Below are positions 9,309-18,900 of a DNA stretch of 47,777 nt, in pieces. The notes beneath the pieces were generated by a model. It made no database searches. It was given only the letters and a program-made list of their open reading frames with translations, and had not been told where the DNA came from. Numbering within the stretch: position 1 is the first letter of the stretch; each line of letters begins with the position of its first letter. Position numbers and translations under genes: made by a program. Origin of the DNA: an uncultured Saprospiraceae bacterium (GTDB taxonomy: Bacteria; Bacteroidota; Bacteroidia; Chitinophagales; Saprospiraceae); NCBI GenBank assembly GCA_938022165.1, contig CALIEI010000001.1:1-47777 (forward strand), written 5' to 3'.

Positions 9309-10079
9309 TTGCAGGCTAAATACTTATATATATTTATTATTTGTACTCTTCTTTTGACATCTTGTGTCGATGACGAGAATCCTGTGTCTAATCTAGACTT
9401 CGCATTTGTTGAGTTAGTTGTGAATGGTACTTATGACGGAGTACCTTTTGTAAAAAATAGATCCTATCCTTATAACAACGGGTCTACTATCCGTGTTTCT
9501 GATTTCAATTTCTTTGTTTCTGGACTTTCTGCGAATGTGAATGCTGACGAAACATTTGCACTTGACGAAGTAGAATTTATCAATCCAGGCTTATTTGAGG
9601 GAGATGAAGCAGCTGAAAGTGGTTTTGTAGTCTCTGTAGGTAGAGCACCAGTAGGAGAGTATAGAGGCTTTTCATTCGGTATTGGTCTTACCTCAGAATT
9701 TAACAAAACAACACCTGATGAATATGGTCAAAATCATCCATTAGCCAATGTTGATAGATTTGATACCAATCTCAATGGTTATAAATTCCTTACTATAGCT
9801 GGAGAAGTAGATTTGAATTCTGATGGAAATTTTGATAGCCCGTTCAATTTTGTGGTTGGTTTCGACCAAAACTATAGGGTCATTTCATCTACTGCGACTT
9901 TAGATGTTTTACCTGAAGTGACCAATACTATAGGACTAGAAGTTGATTTAAGAAAGATTTTGGATAATGGAATACGTTCCATCGATTTTTCAGAACAATT
10001 GAATACCACAAACAACCCTTCTGATGAAATTATGTTACTTTTAAATAGCAATATGCAAACTGCTATTTCAGTTAAGTAA
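9309..10079 (+). CDS. MbnP-family lipoprotein 2
   Basis: A 256-residue lipoprotein. TTG 9309 is the only start giving the full signal peptide, which ends LLTSC. The body matches the MbnP family: FVELVVNGTYDG, VSDFNFFVSGLSANV, the GEYRGFSFGIGLTSEFN strand, YGQNHPLANVDRFDTN, NGYKFLTIAGEVDLNSDG and a late LRKILD. MbnP is a periplasmic copper-binding protein in which MbnH converts a Trp to kynurenine. In this protein the segment where homologs typically read Met-Tyr-Trp-x-Trp before GYKF is VDRFDTNLNGYKF, and no Trp occurs anywhere. It is 17 bp after the first MbnP-like gene and 18 bp before the peroxidase, so the three probably form one transcript. Confidence 0.8.
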   Translation: MQAKYLYIFIICTLLLTSCVDDENPVSNLDFAFVELVVNGTYDGVPFVKNRSYPYNNGSTIRVSDFNFFVSGLSANVNADETFALDEVEFINPGLFEGDEAAESGFVVSVGRAPVGEYRGFSFGIGLTSEFNKTTPDEYGQNHPLANVDRFDTNLNGYKFLTIAGEVDLNSDGNFDSPFNFVVGFDQNYRVISSTATLDVLPEVTNTIGLEVDLRKILDNGIRSIDFSEQLNTTNNPSDEIMLLLNSNMQTAISVK

Positions 10080-10097
10080 GTAACATAATATCATAAT

Positions 10098-11267
10098 TTG
10101 AAATACACACCCTTCATTTTTATAATATTTACCCTCTTTACCGCCTGTAAAGACGACGACATGCCTGGCAACGGCTCAGGTTCTGGTGTCAATCCAGAAT
10201 GTGTTGATCTTACTGACATTGTATTTAATCCTACGACTAAGCAAATTGCGCTTCCTATTAGCTACCAGCCGATCGTTCAACCCATTGACAATGAGATGAC
10301 TGATCAAGGTGTAGAGTTGGGTCGATTTTTATTTTTTGATCCTATTCTTTCTGCTGATAGTACAAAGTCCTGTGGATCCTGTCATGGCTTAGATGGGTAT
10401 TACACCGATAACCTAGCGGTTAGCCCTGGGATAGACGGGATAGTAGGTACTAGAAGTGCTATGCCGCTTGTAGATTTGGTGTATGCGGAAAATGCAAAAC
10501 AAGGGCTCTTTTGGGACGGCCGTGTACAAACTCTAGAAGAGCAAGCATTACTACCTGTAGAGGATCCGATAGAATTGCATGATACCTGGGATAATGTAGA
10601 AGAAAAACTAAAACGAAGTGAACGATATCCCCGAATGTTTAGAGAAGCATTTGGTATACGTGAGAATTGTGATATAACAAGAGAGTTAGCTTCAAAAGCA
10701 ATTGCACAGTTTGAAAGAAGTTTGATCAATTTGGGTAATTCCGAATATGACAATGTAGTTATAAGGCAGATAGGATTCTTTTCTTCCGAATCAGCACAAC
10801 GAGGTTTCCAGTTCTTCTTTGATGAAGACGACGGAGATTTTGTGCCCGATGCAGAATGTGGCCATTGCCATTCTCCGCCTTTGTTTACCGATAATTCTTT
10901 TAGGAATAACGGTTTGACATTTTTCACAGATGAGACCGCATTGAACATAGACGATTTAGGTAGATATTTAGCGACAAATGATCCCAATGATATTGGCCAT
11001 TTTCGCGTGCCCTCTTTGCGAAATATTGAATTTACTGCCCCTTACATGCATGATGGCAGATTTGAAACTTTAGAGGAAGTGATGGACCATTATATTTGTG
11101 GAGTACAGCAATCTCCAACATTAGATGTCTTGATTACAAATCACTGTGATCCCAATGATACGTTTCGTTTCATTGATGAACAAGGCAAGCAGGATATTAT
11201 TGCCTTCCTAAAAACGCTGAGCGACACTACTTTTTTTGATAATCCAGCGTACCAATCTCCCTTTTAG
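10098..11267 (+). CDS. Di-heme cytochrome c peroxidase / MbnH-like lipoprotein
   Basis: A 389-residue lipoprotein of the CcpA/MauG/MbnH family. The start is TTG 10098, with a signal ending LFTAC. Two heme-attachment motifs are present: CGSCH (Cys92, Cys95, His96) and CGHCH (Cys254, Cys257, His258). Family blocks are VELGRFLFFDPILS, LFWDGRVQTLEEQALLP (the Trp near the hemes), AIAQFERSL, FRVPSLRNIEFTAPYMHDGRF and a closing helix IIAFLKTLSD. The Met in PYMHDGR is the likely distal ligand of the second heme, as in classical peroxidases. Either it reduces peroxide, or as an MbnH-type partner it oxidises the adjacent MbnP-like proteins; the gene order favours the latter, but those proteins lack Trp. 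A hairpin follows the stop. Confidence 0.9.
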   Translation: MKYTPFIFIIFTLFTACKDDDMPGNGSGSGVNPECVDLTDIVFNPTTKQIALPISYQPIVQPIDNEMTDQGVELGRFLFFDPILSADSTKSCGSCHGLDGYYTDNLAVSPGIDGIVGTRSAMPLVDLVYAENAKQGLFWDGRVQTLEEQALLPVEDPIELHDTWDNVEEKLKRSERYPRMFREAFGIRENCDITRELASKAIAQFERSLINLGNSEYDNVVIRQIGFFSSESAQRGFQFFFDEDDGDFVPDAECGHCHSPPLFTDNSFRNNGLTFFTDETALNIDDLGRYLATNDPNDIGHFRVPSLRNIEFTAPYMHDGRFETLEEVMDHYICGVQQSPTLDVLITNHCDPNDTFRFIDEQGKQDIIAFLKTLSDTTFFDNPAYQSPF

Positions 11268-11289
11268 TAGAGACGCATTGTGTCTTTAC
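11267..11289 (+). terminator. Hairpin after the peroxidase gene
   Basis: GTAGAGAC (11267-11274) pairs with GTCTTTAC (11282-11289) with one G-T pair, beginning on the last base of the stop codon. There is no T-run, so termination is uncertain. A related GACGCAT/ATGCGTC hairpin recurs inside the repeat at 11408-11425, so this could also be a fragment of a dispersed palindrome. Confidence 0.4.
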
Positions 11290-11317
11290 TCATATATGGC
11301 AATCTTGATTTTTATTT

Positions 11318-11490
11318 GGGGTCATCCTGATCCCGTTGTTTACCGCCGATAAAAATCGGCTGCAAACAACAGGACAGGACCGGGTCGTCCGTTCCTTCCG
11401 TTGTATAGACGCATTGCTATGCGTCTGTACAGCGGAACCACTACCACCCCTTGCCCTTCACGGGCTTTGTCTATACGACACGCCTCCCAG
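11318..11490 (+). repeat. Multi-hairpin dispersed element, copy 1
   Basis: A GC-richer block inside AT-rich spacer, related to 41095-41233. Conserved blocks shared with the second copy are GATCCCGTT, GTCGTCCGTT with CTTCCG, ACCACTACCACC with CTTG, and CTTTG...CACG. Between them are hairpins that differ between copies yet remain paired: here GTTGTTT/AAACAAC (11335-11341 / 11364-11370) enclosing GCCGAT/ATCGGC, then AGACGCAT/ATGCGTCT capped within TTCCG/CGGAA. A start-to-stop frame (11336-11614) runs through it but has no protein-like character. The pattern suggests a structured RNA or a palindromic mobile element. Confidence 0.7.
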
Positions 11491-11789
11491 AATTTTGGAA
11501 TTTTGCCTCCTGAATTTTTTTTGTGAAAAAATTTCTGATTTATTCACATATACTATTCTTACAATACCAAGGCTGCATGCCCTGATTTTATTGGACACAC
11601 ACTCATTTGTTTAATTTTCTTTCGTCACAAATAGCAAATTTTATGGTTAATTGACTCTGTCTTTTTCTGCTAATTGTCTATGTGATTAAAATATAAATCA
11701 CATCCCGCCCCCACGTGAGAAAAAAGTATTTACAACAAGACGGTATTTAATACCAAGCCCCCCGCTTGAAAATTTAAACCGCATTACAC
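11491..11789. other. AT-rich leader of the subtilase gene
   Basis: No gene is visible. The stretch contains an inverted repeat TGTGATT / AATCACA (11681-11687 and 11696-11702, 8-nt spacer) and a palindrome GGTATT-T-AATACC (11742-11754) ending 35 bp before the subtilase ATG; either could be an operator. The inner TGTGA/TCACA arms are 12 nt apart, which is too far for a classical Crp site. Confidence 0.35.
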
Positions 11790-14700
11790 ATGAGAGTATT
11801 CTCTACCTTATTATTCGTAGTCGCACTATGTGCTACAAGTTTGTCAGCGCAGTCGACCAAATCGCTGCAACAACTTAGAAGTGCACAAACCTTGACCTTA
11901 CAGTTTGAGTCCATACCAAATACCAAGACGGTCAAAAAATTAGAGCAACTAGGTGTTTATTTGTCTAGCTATCTAGGTGAGAATACATATGAAGTCATAC
12001 TTATGCATGGAGCTGATTTAGCTACTGCGCAAGAATTGTATGGTATGACTGAAAGCGAAAAGCAAAAAGCCTATCAAGGCATCGTTGAAGATATAGCTGC
12101 AAAGCATGCTCCGAGTCATGCGATGCATAACAACGGTACAGTAGATATAGCAATCACCTTTCATGAAGAATTAGGCCAAGAGACTATTGATGCTTTCTTA
12201 GCAGATGTGAATGGAACACTAATTAGAAATAGTGCTAAAGGTCAAATTGCAGTTATCAATGTTCCAAATGATAAAGTTGCAGATATTAATAAAGAACCTT
12301 TTGTAAAAAATATAGAATTTGAAGAAGAGGAAGTGAAGATGTTGAACTACGAAAACAAAGCCATTCAAGGAGCACATTTCGTATATGGAAATTCAGTACC
12401 GGGTATGGAGCTTGACGGTAGTGGTATTGTGATTGGAGTTGGAGATGGAGGAAAACTTGGAGAACACATAGATTTTGATTCTAAAGTTTTATTTGAAACC
12501 AATGACCATTTGCAAAATTTTGGAGCGCATGGAGATCACGTGGCAGGTACCATTGCAAGTAGAGGAAATCTTGATCCAAAACAAGGTGGCTTTGCTCCTG
12601 AGGCAAGCTTACTTATCGAAAGGTCAAGCAATATTATATATGCGTCAAATGATTTTTATGACAACTACGGAATGGTGTTGACCAATAATAGTTATGGTAC
12701 CGGTTTTGATTGTGAGACCAACGGCGCCTATAACTTTACCAGTTTGACACTTGATAAACAGTTAAGAGAAATGCCAAATTTGATGCACGTTTTTGCAGCA
12801 GGGAATAATGGTGCAGCGACTTGTGATGGTTTTCCACAAGGATACAAAACAGTATTAAAGCACTACGGTTCAGCTAAAAATGTATTGACAGTTGGATCTG
12901 TAGATGAAGGTCTAGATCTTGCCAATACTTCATCAAGAGGTCCAGCAAAAGATGGAAGAATCAAGCCAGAGATTTGTGGAGTAGGCGTCAATGTATTGTC
13001 TAACGGTCGTGAATATGATTATAAGACGATGTCTGGTACAAGTATGGCCGCGCCTTCTGTTACGGGTAGTATGGCTTTGATGTACCAAAAGTACGAGCAA
13101 GACAACGGAGAGATAGCAAGAGGGGATTTGATGAAAGCCATCATTTGCAATTCTGCCGATGACATGGGTGTAGAAGGACCAGACTATAGATATGGGTTCG
13201 GATTGGTCAATACCTATCGAGCAGTTAAGACCATCGAAGATGAAAGATACTTTTTGGGAGCTGTTGAGAATAGTCAAAAATCAAATCATATCATCTCTGT
13301 TCCGGAAGGAATAAATAAAGCAAAATTCTTACTCTATTGGAATGATAAAGAAGTTTCTGCTAATCCAGAAAAGACATTGGTAAATAACTTAGATGTTGAA
13401 ATCATTACACCAAACGGAGATGTTATTTTACCATGGGTGCTTAACCATAATTCAGCAGATGTTGACGAGCCAGCTAGAAGGTCAGTTGACTTCTTGAATA
13501 ATATTGAACAGATCACTATTCCAAATCCAATACCTGGAGAGTATACATTAGTGATCAAAGGTACAGAAGTACCATTTGGACCGCAGGAATTTGTGGTAGC
13601 GTATGAACTAAGAGAGGAGGAGGTATTACTAACATTCCCAGCAGGTAATGAAAGTCTTACTCCAGATGAAAGGTATACTATTTCTTGGATGGCTGATAGA
13701 TTTAATGAAAATCCATTCAAGCTAGAACTATCTTTGGATGGGGGATCTACCTGGAACCTTATCGTTGATCAAATTCCTGCTGAACACCGAACTTATGTTT
13801 GGAGAACACCGGTGATGATTACTCAAGAGGCAAAAATCAGAATTAGTATGAACGGAACAGAACTAAATCATAGCAATGATGGAGTATTCAGTATCTTAGG
13901 AAAGCCATATAATCTGAAGCCTATTGATGTTTGTAAAGAGACTATTAGATTGATTTGGGAGGAAGAAGATACAGCAGATAAATATGTGATCTACATGTTG
14001 CAGTCAGGTAGAATGGAGATAATTGGAGAGACTTCAGAAAAGTACTTTGATGTAGAGTATGCCTTTGAAGAAGATAAAGAATACTGGTTTAGTGTAGCCA
14101 ACAAAATGAACCTAGGCAGTATTGGAGAACGCACAAAGGCCATTTCAGCTAGCTCAAGATATGCGTTTGAATGCGACAGAGAGAATGATGGAAAGTTGAT
14201 CAATATCTTCGGTATGACCAATGGAAGAGAACTCACACATGCTAGCCTTGAAGGAAGTAGTGGATTTGGAGTCCTTATTCAAAATAATGGAAATAATGAA
14301 CTAAGTAATTATGATGTGGCTATCCGTGTCAATGATAACGGAACTATAAAAGAGAAATACGACGGTATGCTCGAAAGTGGTGAAGTGCAAGAGTATGAAT
14401 TTAATAATACTTTGGACTTCTCGAAAGTCGGAACATACAATATAGATGCTTGGATGTCTCATCCATTGGATAACCTTCATTATAACGATAGTATAGTAGG
14501 GCAATTTCAAATAAAGCAGTTGCCAAACGAACCAGTCACTTTGCCACTAACCTTTGATTTCGAAGAAGAGGAAGATTTTTATCACCATGAGACACAAATA
14601 GGTCTAGGTAGCTTGACACACTTCGATTTTATCAAAGGAGATAATCTAGCAGAGTCTCACCTAGAGCGAATGGGGAATATGAACTACCTAGTGTTAGAGA

Positions 14701-15335
14701 ACCATGAGTTCACAGCTGAAGGTCAAGAAGATAATGCATACATGATGACCTTGAATATGACAGACTATGATTTGTCTAAGGATCTTCGATTGTCATTGAG
14801 TACCAAGGTGATCAGCCACGATCTAGGAGAGGGAGGAAAATTGTGGTTAAGAGGATCGGATAGAGATGAGTGGATACTACTAGCAGACTTAGTGAACGAA
14901 AGAGAGTGGGTTACTTTAGAGGATATTGACATCGTTAGCGTATTGAAAGATAACTACCAGTCTATGAGTACCAGCACACAGATCAAATTTTCACTAGCTA
15001 GCAAAGGTACGCTTGCTATTGATGATGTGACACTACGTTCACTATCAGAGGAGGAAATCAACGAAGAGGAAGCTTACAGTGTAGCAAATTTGTACCCTAA
15101 CATCGTATTTGACGACATAAATCTAGAAATCGAGAACGAAAATGCGACTATGGCTAAGGTCACTATAGTTAACTCAAATGGCCAAATAGTGCATGAAATG
15201 GAAGAAAATCTTGATTTTGGTAAAAATATTTTCACTTATAACCAGACAAATAACCTTGATTCTGGTATGTATTTTCTTACAATTGAAATGGGATCTCATA
15301 CAGAGGTGAAAAAATTTAGCAAAATCACTGAATAA
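11790..15335 (+). CDS. Subtilisin-like S8 protease with T9SS type A sorting tail
   Basis: A 1181-residue secreted protease. Signal peptide about 1-20 (MRVFSTLLFVVALCATSLSAQ). Residues about 25-190 look like a propeptide (I9-like). The S8 catalytic domain covers about 195-490: Asp219 in GVGDGG, His247 in HGDHVAGTIAS (HGTHVAG in most relatives), an oxyanion region near AAGNNGAATC, and Ser418 in SGTSMAAPS. A beta domain follows (PGEYTLVIKGTEVPFGPQEF), then an Ig-like block (ESLTPDERYTISWMAD), an FN3-like region (TIRLIWEEEDTADKYVIYML) and CARDB-like and concanavalin-like segments. The last ~75 residues (VANLYPNIVFDDINLEI...GMYFLTIEMGSHTEVKKFSKI) form the T9SS type A sorting domain. It stands alone, with a strong terminator after it. 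Confidence 0.92.
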   Translation: MRVFSTLLFVVALCATSLSAQSTKSLQQLRSAQTLTLQFESIPNTKTVKKLEQLGVYLSSYLGENTYEVILMHGADLATAQELYGMTESEKQKAYQGIVEDIAAKHAPSHAMHNNGTVDIAITFHEELGQETIDAFLADVNGTLIRNSAKGQIAVINVPNDKVADINKEPFVKNIEFEEEEVKMLNYENKAIQGAHFVYGNSVPGMELDGSGIVIGVGDGGKLGEHIDFDSKVLFETNDHLQNFGAHGDHVAGTIASRGNLDPKQGGFAPEASLLIERSSNIIYASNDFYDNYGMVLTNNSYGTGFDCETNGAYNFTSLTLDKQLREMPNLMHVFAAGNNGAATCDGFPQGYKTVLKHYGSAKNVLTVGSVDEGLDLANTSSRGPAKDGRIKPEICGVGVNVLSNGREYDYKTMSGTSMAAPSVTGSMALMYQKYEQDNGEIARGDLMKAIICNSADDMGVEGPDYRYGFGLVNTYRAVKTIEDERYFLGAVENSQKSNHIISVPEGINKAKFLLYWNDKEVSANPEKTLVNNLDVEIITPNGDVILPWVLNHNSADVDEPARRSVDFLNNIEQITIPNPIPGEYTLVIKGTEVPFGPQEFVVAYELREEEVLLTFPAGNESLTPDERYTISWMADRFNENPFKLELSLDGGSTWNLIVDQIPAEHRTYVWRTPVMITQEAKIRISMNGTELNHSNDGVFSILGKPYNLKPIDVCKETIRLIWEEEDTADKYVIYMLQSGRMEIIGETSEKYFDVEYAFEEDKEYWFSVANKMNLGSIGERTKAISASSRYAFECDRENDGKLINIFGMTNGRELTHASLEGSSGFGVLIQNNGNNELSNYDVAIRVNDNGTIKEKYDGMLESGEVQEYEFNNTLDFSKVGTYNIDAWMSHPLDNLHYNDSIVGQFQIKQLPNEPVTLPLTFDFEEEEDFYHHETQIGLGSLTHFDFIKGDNLAESHLERMGNMNYLVLENHEFTAEGQEDNAYMMTLNMTDYDLSKDLRLSLSTKVISHDLGEGGKLWLRGSDRDEWILLADLVNEREWVTLEDIDIVSVLKDNYQSMSTSTQIKFSLASKGTLAIDDVTLRSLSEEEINEEEAYSVANLYPNIVFDDINLEIENENATMAKVTIVNSNGQIVHEMEENLDFGKNIFTYNQTNNLDSGMYFLTIEMGSHTEVKKFSKITE

Positions 15336-15368
15336 TATATACCAAAACTAATATCAACTTTAGACTCT

Positions 15369-15406
15369 GGGAGGAGCCGAAAATGTCGGCTTTTCCCTAT
15401 TTTTTT
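15369..15406 (+). terminator. Rho-independent terminator of the subtilase gene
   Basis: A 12-bp stem GGGAGGAGCCGA / TCGGCTTTTCCC (two G-T pairs), loop AAATG, followed by a run of seven T (15400-15406). It begins 33 bp after the stop codon. Confidence 0.88.
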
Positions 15407-15620
15407 AGTCATATATGACGTTTTAAACGACATTTTTTGCCTTTTGACGACTATTTATAACACAAAGTATACATTATAGTCGAAAGTGACGCTCAACTTG
15501 ATTTTAACAAATTATAAAAAAAAATATATTACAATAGCGAATTTTTGTATTTATTTGCAAGGATGATATGCTGTATAATTGTAATAACAAAACGAAAAAC
15601 GGTTAACAAAAAATAGTTTT

Positions 15621-15687
15621 GGATATGTTCATGGGATTATAATTTGTTGGTAGTGAGTTGTCCCATATAGGGACAGCTTACTATTTT
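15621..15687 (+). repeat. 29-bp repeat plus hairpin, copy A
   Basis: The 29 bp at 15621-15649 recur exactly at 15739-15767. They include TATAATTTG, reminiscent of a promoter -7/-10 box. Next comes a 14-bp stem TAGTGAGTTGTCCC / GGGACAGCTTACTA (15651-15664 / 15670-15683, two G-T pairs, loop ATATA), then TTTT. Confidence 0.75.
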
Positions 15688-15738
15688 CCAAACATTCCAA
15701 AAACCATATTTTTCCTCTTTATTGAGGTTTTCAAATTC

Positions 15739-15806
15739 GGATATGTTCATGGGATTATAATTTGTTGTAGTGGGTCGTAGCACGTGTGCTACGACTTACT
15801 TTTTTT
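15739..15806 (+). repeat. 29-bp repeat plus hairpin, copy B
   Basis: A second exact copy of the 29 bp, followed by a 14-15 bp hairpin AGTGGGTCGTAGCAC / GTGCTACGACTTACT (15769-15800) and a run of seven T (15800-15806). The stem base (AGTG..G / ..TTACT) is shared with copy A, but the upper stem is wholly different and still perfectly paired. The T-run makes this a plausible intrinsic terminator. Confidence 0.75.
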
Positions 15807-15947
15807 ATACCTGACATATTTGCCACTTTTCTCAAAAATTCAGCACCTTTTTTATTAATTTAAGCCAACGAAAGTAGGGCTGCCTTGTTGACAACATATT
15901 GAGTTTACCTATATACTTGATTACATTCTTGCAACAACCAAAACATT

Positions 15948-18900
15948 ATGAAGAAGTACTTCATCACCTACTTACTTTTGCTGCCTTTTTTGGCAAGTTT
16001 CGCGCAACAACAATATACTTATACTGAACCTGGATTATTATTCGAATTTAGTCCAAAAGAACAAAGCCATTTTGAAATCTGTGATCTGGAGATCGGTAAA
16101 GAATATATCTACTCTTTCAGTTTTGAAAGAGGAACCAAGCCATTCGAAATCAAGAAATTAAATAACCACCCTTTTCAACACGAATATACTTTCATTGCAA
16201 AATCTGAATGCAAGTCCTTTGAAATAGAAGTAGGTGAAAAAGTTGAAAATTCTCAATTACTAGTTGTTGAATTTAGAGAAGAAGTAGTTCGTGATCCTCA
16301 AAGAATGAACGACTTTGATGTGACTCCATCTAATAATCCCGTTGCTATTATTTCAGATATATTTCAAAATAATAAATGTTTTGAGATTATTGAATCATCA
16401 ATTGAGTTTACTGGAGATATTGGAACATTTGAAAATGGTGAAATCATAGGTTCATCTGAGGGAATCATTATGTCAACTGGCAATCCCGAATATGCTGAAG
16501 GTCCCAATAATACTACAGGTAATAGACCTACTGGTGGAGGCCAAGATGTAGACGCAGACCTTAGAGCGCTTAGTGGAGGATTTCGACCTTATGATGTGAC
16601 TACTATAGAGTTTGATTTTATTCCAACGGGAGGCTTTATGTTCTTTCAATATATTTTTGCTTCTGATGAATATTGTGATTACGTAAACTCTGAATTTAAT
16701 GATGTATTTGGTTTCTTTCTAAGCGGGCCCGGTATAAATGGGAATTTCACAAATAATGCTATAAACCTAGCAACTGTAAATCTCAATGATCCAGTTTCCA
16801 TAAACACCATAAATTGGCAGACAAATTTTAATCAGTATATCAGCAATGTGCCTATGTTTCAAAATCAAGATGACTTTGGATGTACTTTAGCTGAACGAAT
16901 AGCACCACCTGTAGCACAGGATGAATTTCAATTTGATGGATTTACCAGACTCCTTACGGCCCAATCTCAAGTACAACCTTGTGAAGTGTATCATTTGAAA
17001 CTGGCGATTGCAGATATCTCTGACGATGGTTTTGATTCTGCTGTTTTTTTTAGAGCAAGAAGCTTCTTCGCTGGTGGAGATGCAATCTTAGGAGCAGAGG
17101 CTAACGGTAGTACAGACGAATTAGTAGTTTATGAAAATTGTGGTCGACAAGAACTTACCTTACAAATAGATCGTGGGCCAGAAAGTTTATTAGATGAAAG
17201 TTTGTTTTTCGGACTAGATGTAGGAGGTACGGCTACCGTTTTTGAGGATTATTCATTCTTTGTACCATTTCATGAAATACCTGCTTCGCAAGAAAGTTTT
17301 GAAATACCCATCTCTATTGTCTCAGATGATATACCTGAAGGAACAGAAACAATTGAAATTACATTATCTACAGCTTGTACTTGTGAATTGCCAGTCATAG
17401 AAATTGAAATACGTGAAGTAGAACCCATTGAAGTCGAACTACAAGCTTCACCTGTCTGCGAAGGAAGTAATGTTGTGATTACAGCTACGGTAACTGGCGG
17501 AGCACCAGAATATGAATATCGATGGAACAATGGATTTACGGAGTCATCTATAGAAGTTGATCCCCAATCTAGAGACTTCTTTAGTATTAGGGTAGAAGAT
17601 GGCTGTGGCTCAAGAGTGCGCGATACCATTTTTCTAGATGTTTTAGATGCACCATCTGCTATGCTGCTGAGTGGAGATGAAGTGCTTTGTGATGAATCAG
17701 ATTTTGCCAATCTAGATATTGAAATTGATGGCGTAGGGCCATTCCAGTTGGTAATACAAAATCCTTCTGGTGGTCTGGATACCATTTTGACATCTGATAG
17801 TATTCTTACACTTCCGTATTCAGAAGAAGGAGATTATTCTTTGGTTTCATTAGAAGGCTTATGCCCGGGTGAGGTCGACGGTATTGCATCTATCATGGTG
17901 AATGATTTATCAATTAATGTAATCGGGGAAGATGCACTTTGCAACCAAGCTCAAGACGGTTCACTAAATTTAACCATCACAGGAGGCCAGGATCCTTTTG
18001 ATATTATTTGGGCAGATGGCTCTAATGATGTAACGCGTGAAAATTTAATGGCTGGACTTTATGAAGTCACAGTAACAGATGATAATGGCTGCGAATCAAT
18101 CAGCAGTTTAGAAATTTCTGAACCAACAGAATTAATGGCACAAGCAAACCCCCAAGGAATAAGTACCTGTCTCAACCCTATGGCGGGACTTGTAAATATC
18201 GATGCGTTTGGAGGTACACCTCCTTATATATACGATTGGAATACTGGTGATTCATTGGCAAGTGTTTCAGGTTTAGAGGCAGGAATTTATTTGATTACAG
18301 TCACCGATCAAAATGCTTGTTCTCAAATTGTCGACGCAGAAATTCTTAGCGACAACTCATTACCTGATGCCATGGCAGAACCATTGGCAGAATTGAATTG
18401 CACCAACTCCAGCATCAATATTATTATAGATGGTTCTTCTACTGGCCCAGAATTTACTTATACTTGGACTAATGAGGCAGGTCAAATTATCCCGAGCAAT
18501 GCTGATGCAAGTTTAACTGTTTCTGAGGCAGGATTCTATACACTTACAGTTAGCAATACAAGCAACGGATGTGATGCACCGTTTATAGTAGAGGTCAATG
18601 AAAACTTTTCTGAGCCAACTGCTGACAATAATATACCAGATCTTCTAAATTGCATTAACAATTCTGTAGAGTTAGCTTTGACTAATCTTTCAGAAAATAC
18701 CCAAGTGACTTTTGCAAGTGCACTTGGTTCGCCTATCGTAAATAACTCAGCAACATCTGTAAATGTATCTGATCCTGGATCATATACGGCTACCTTAACC
18801 AATACAGAAACAGGTTGCCAATCAATTGTCAACTTTGATGTTATTCAAGATTTGACACCACCACAGATAGACTTGGCAGTGCCAGATGTCTTGACTTGTG

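Larger units (their letters stand above)
15407..15947. other. 541-bp gene-free leader upstream of the giant adhesin
   Basis: No open reading frame of note. The first 210 bp are AT-rich and featureless to the eye. The second half holds two copies of a 29-bp repeat plus hairpin (listed separately), then 140 bp of AT-rich DNA before ATG 15948. If transcription starts within or before the repeats, the adhesin mRNA would have a long structured leader. Confidence 0.5.

Noticed and set aside
10400-10987. A 195-codon antisense frame within the di-heme peroxidase gene
   Set aside because: The plus strand clearly encodes both CxxCH motifs and conserved family blocks; the antisense product is a shadow.
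11336-11614. A 92-codon forward frame in the spacer after the peroxidase gene
   Set aside because: It runs through the multi-hairpin repeat; composition is unlike a protein of this genome (Cys- and Leu-rich from palindromes), and the homologous repeat at 41.1 kb does not keep the frame.
11681-11702. Classical Crp/Fnr binding site
   Set aside because: The TGTGA and TCACA arms are separated by 12 nt, where the classical site has 6.
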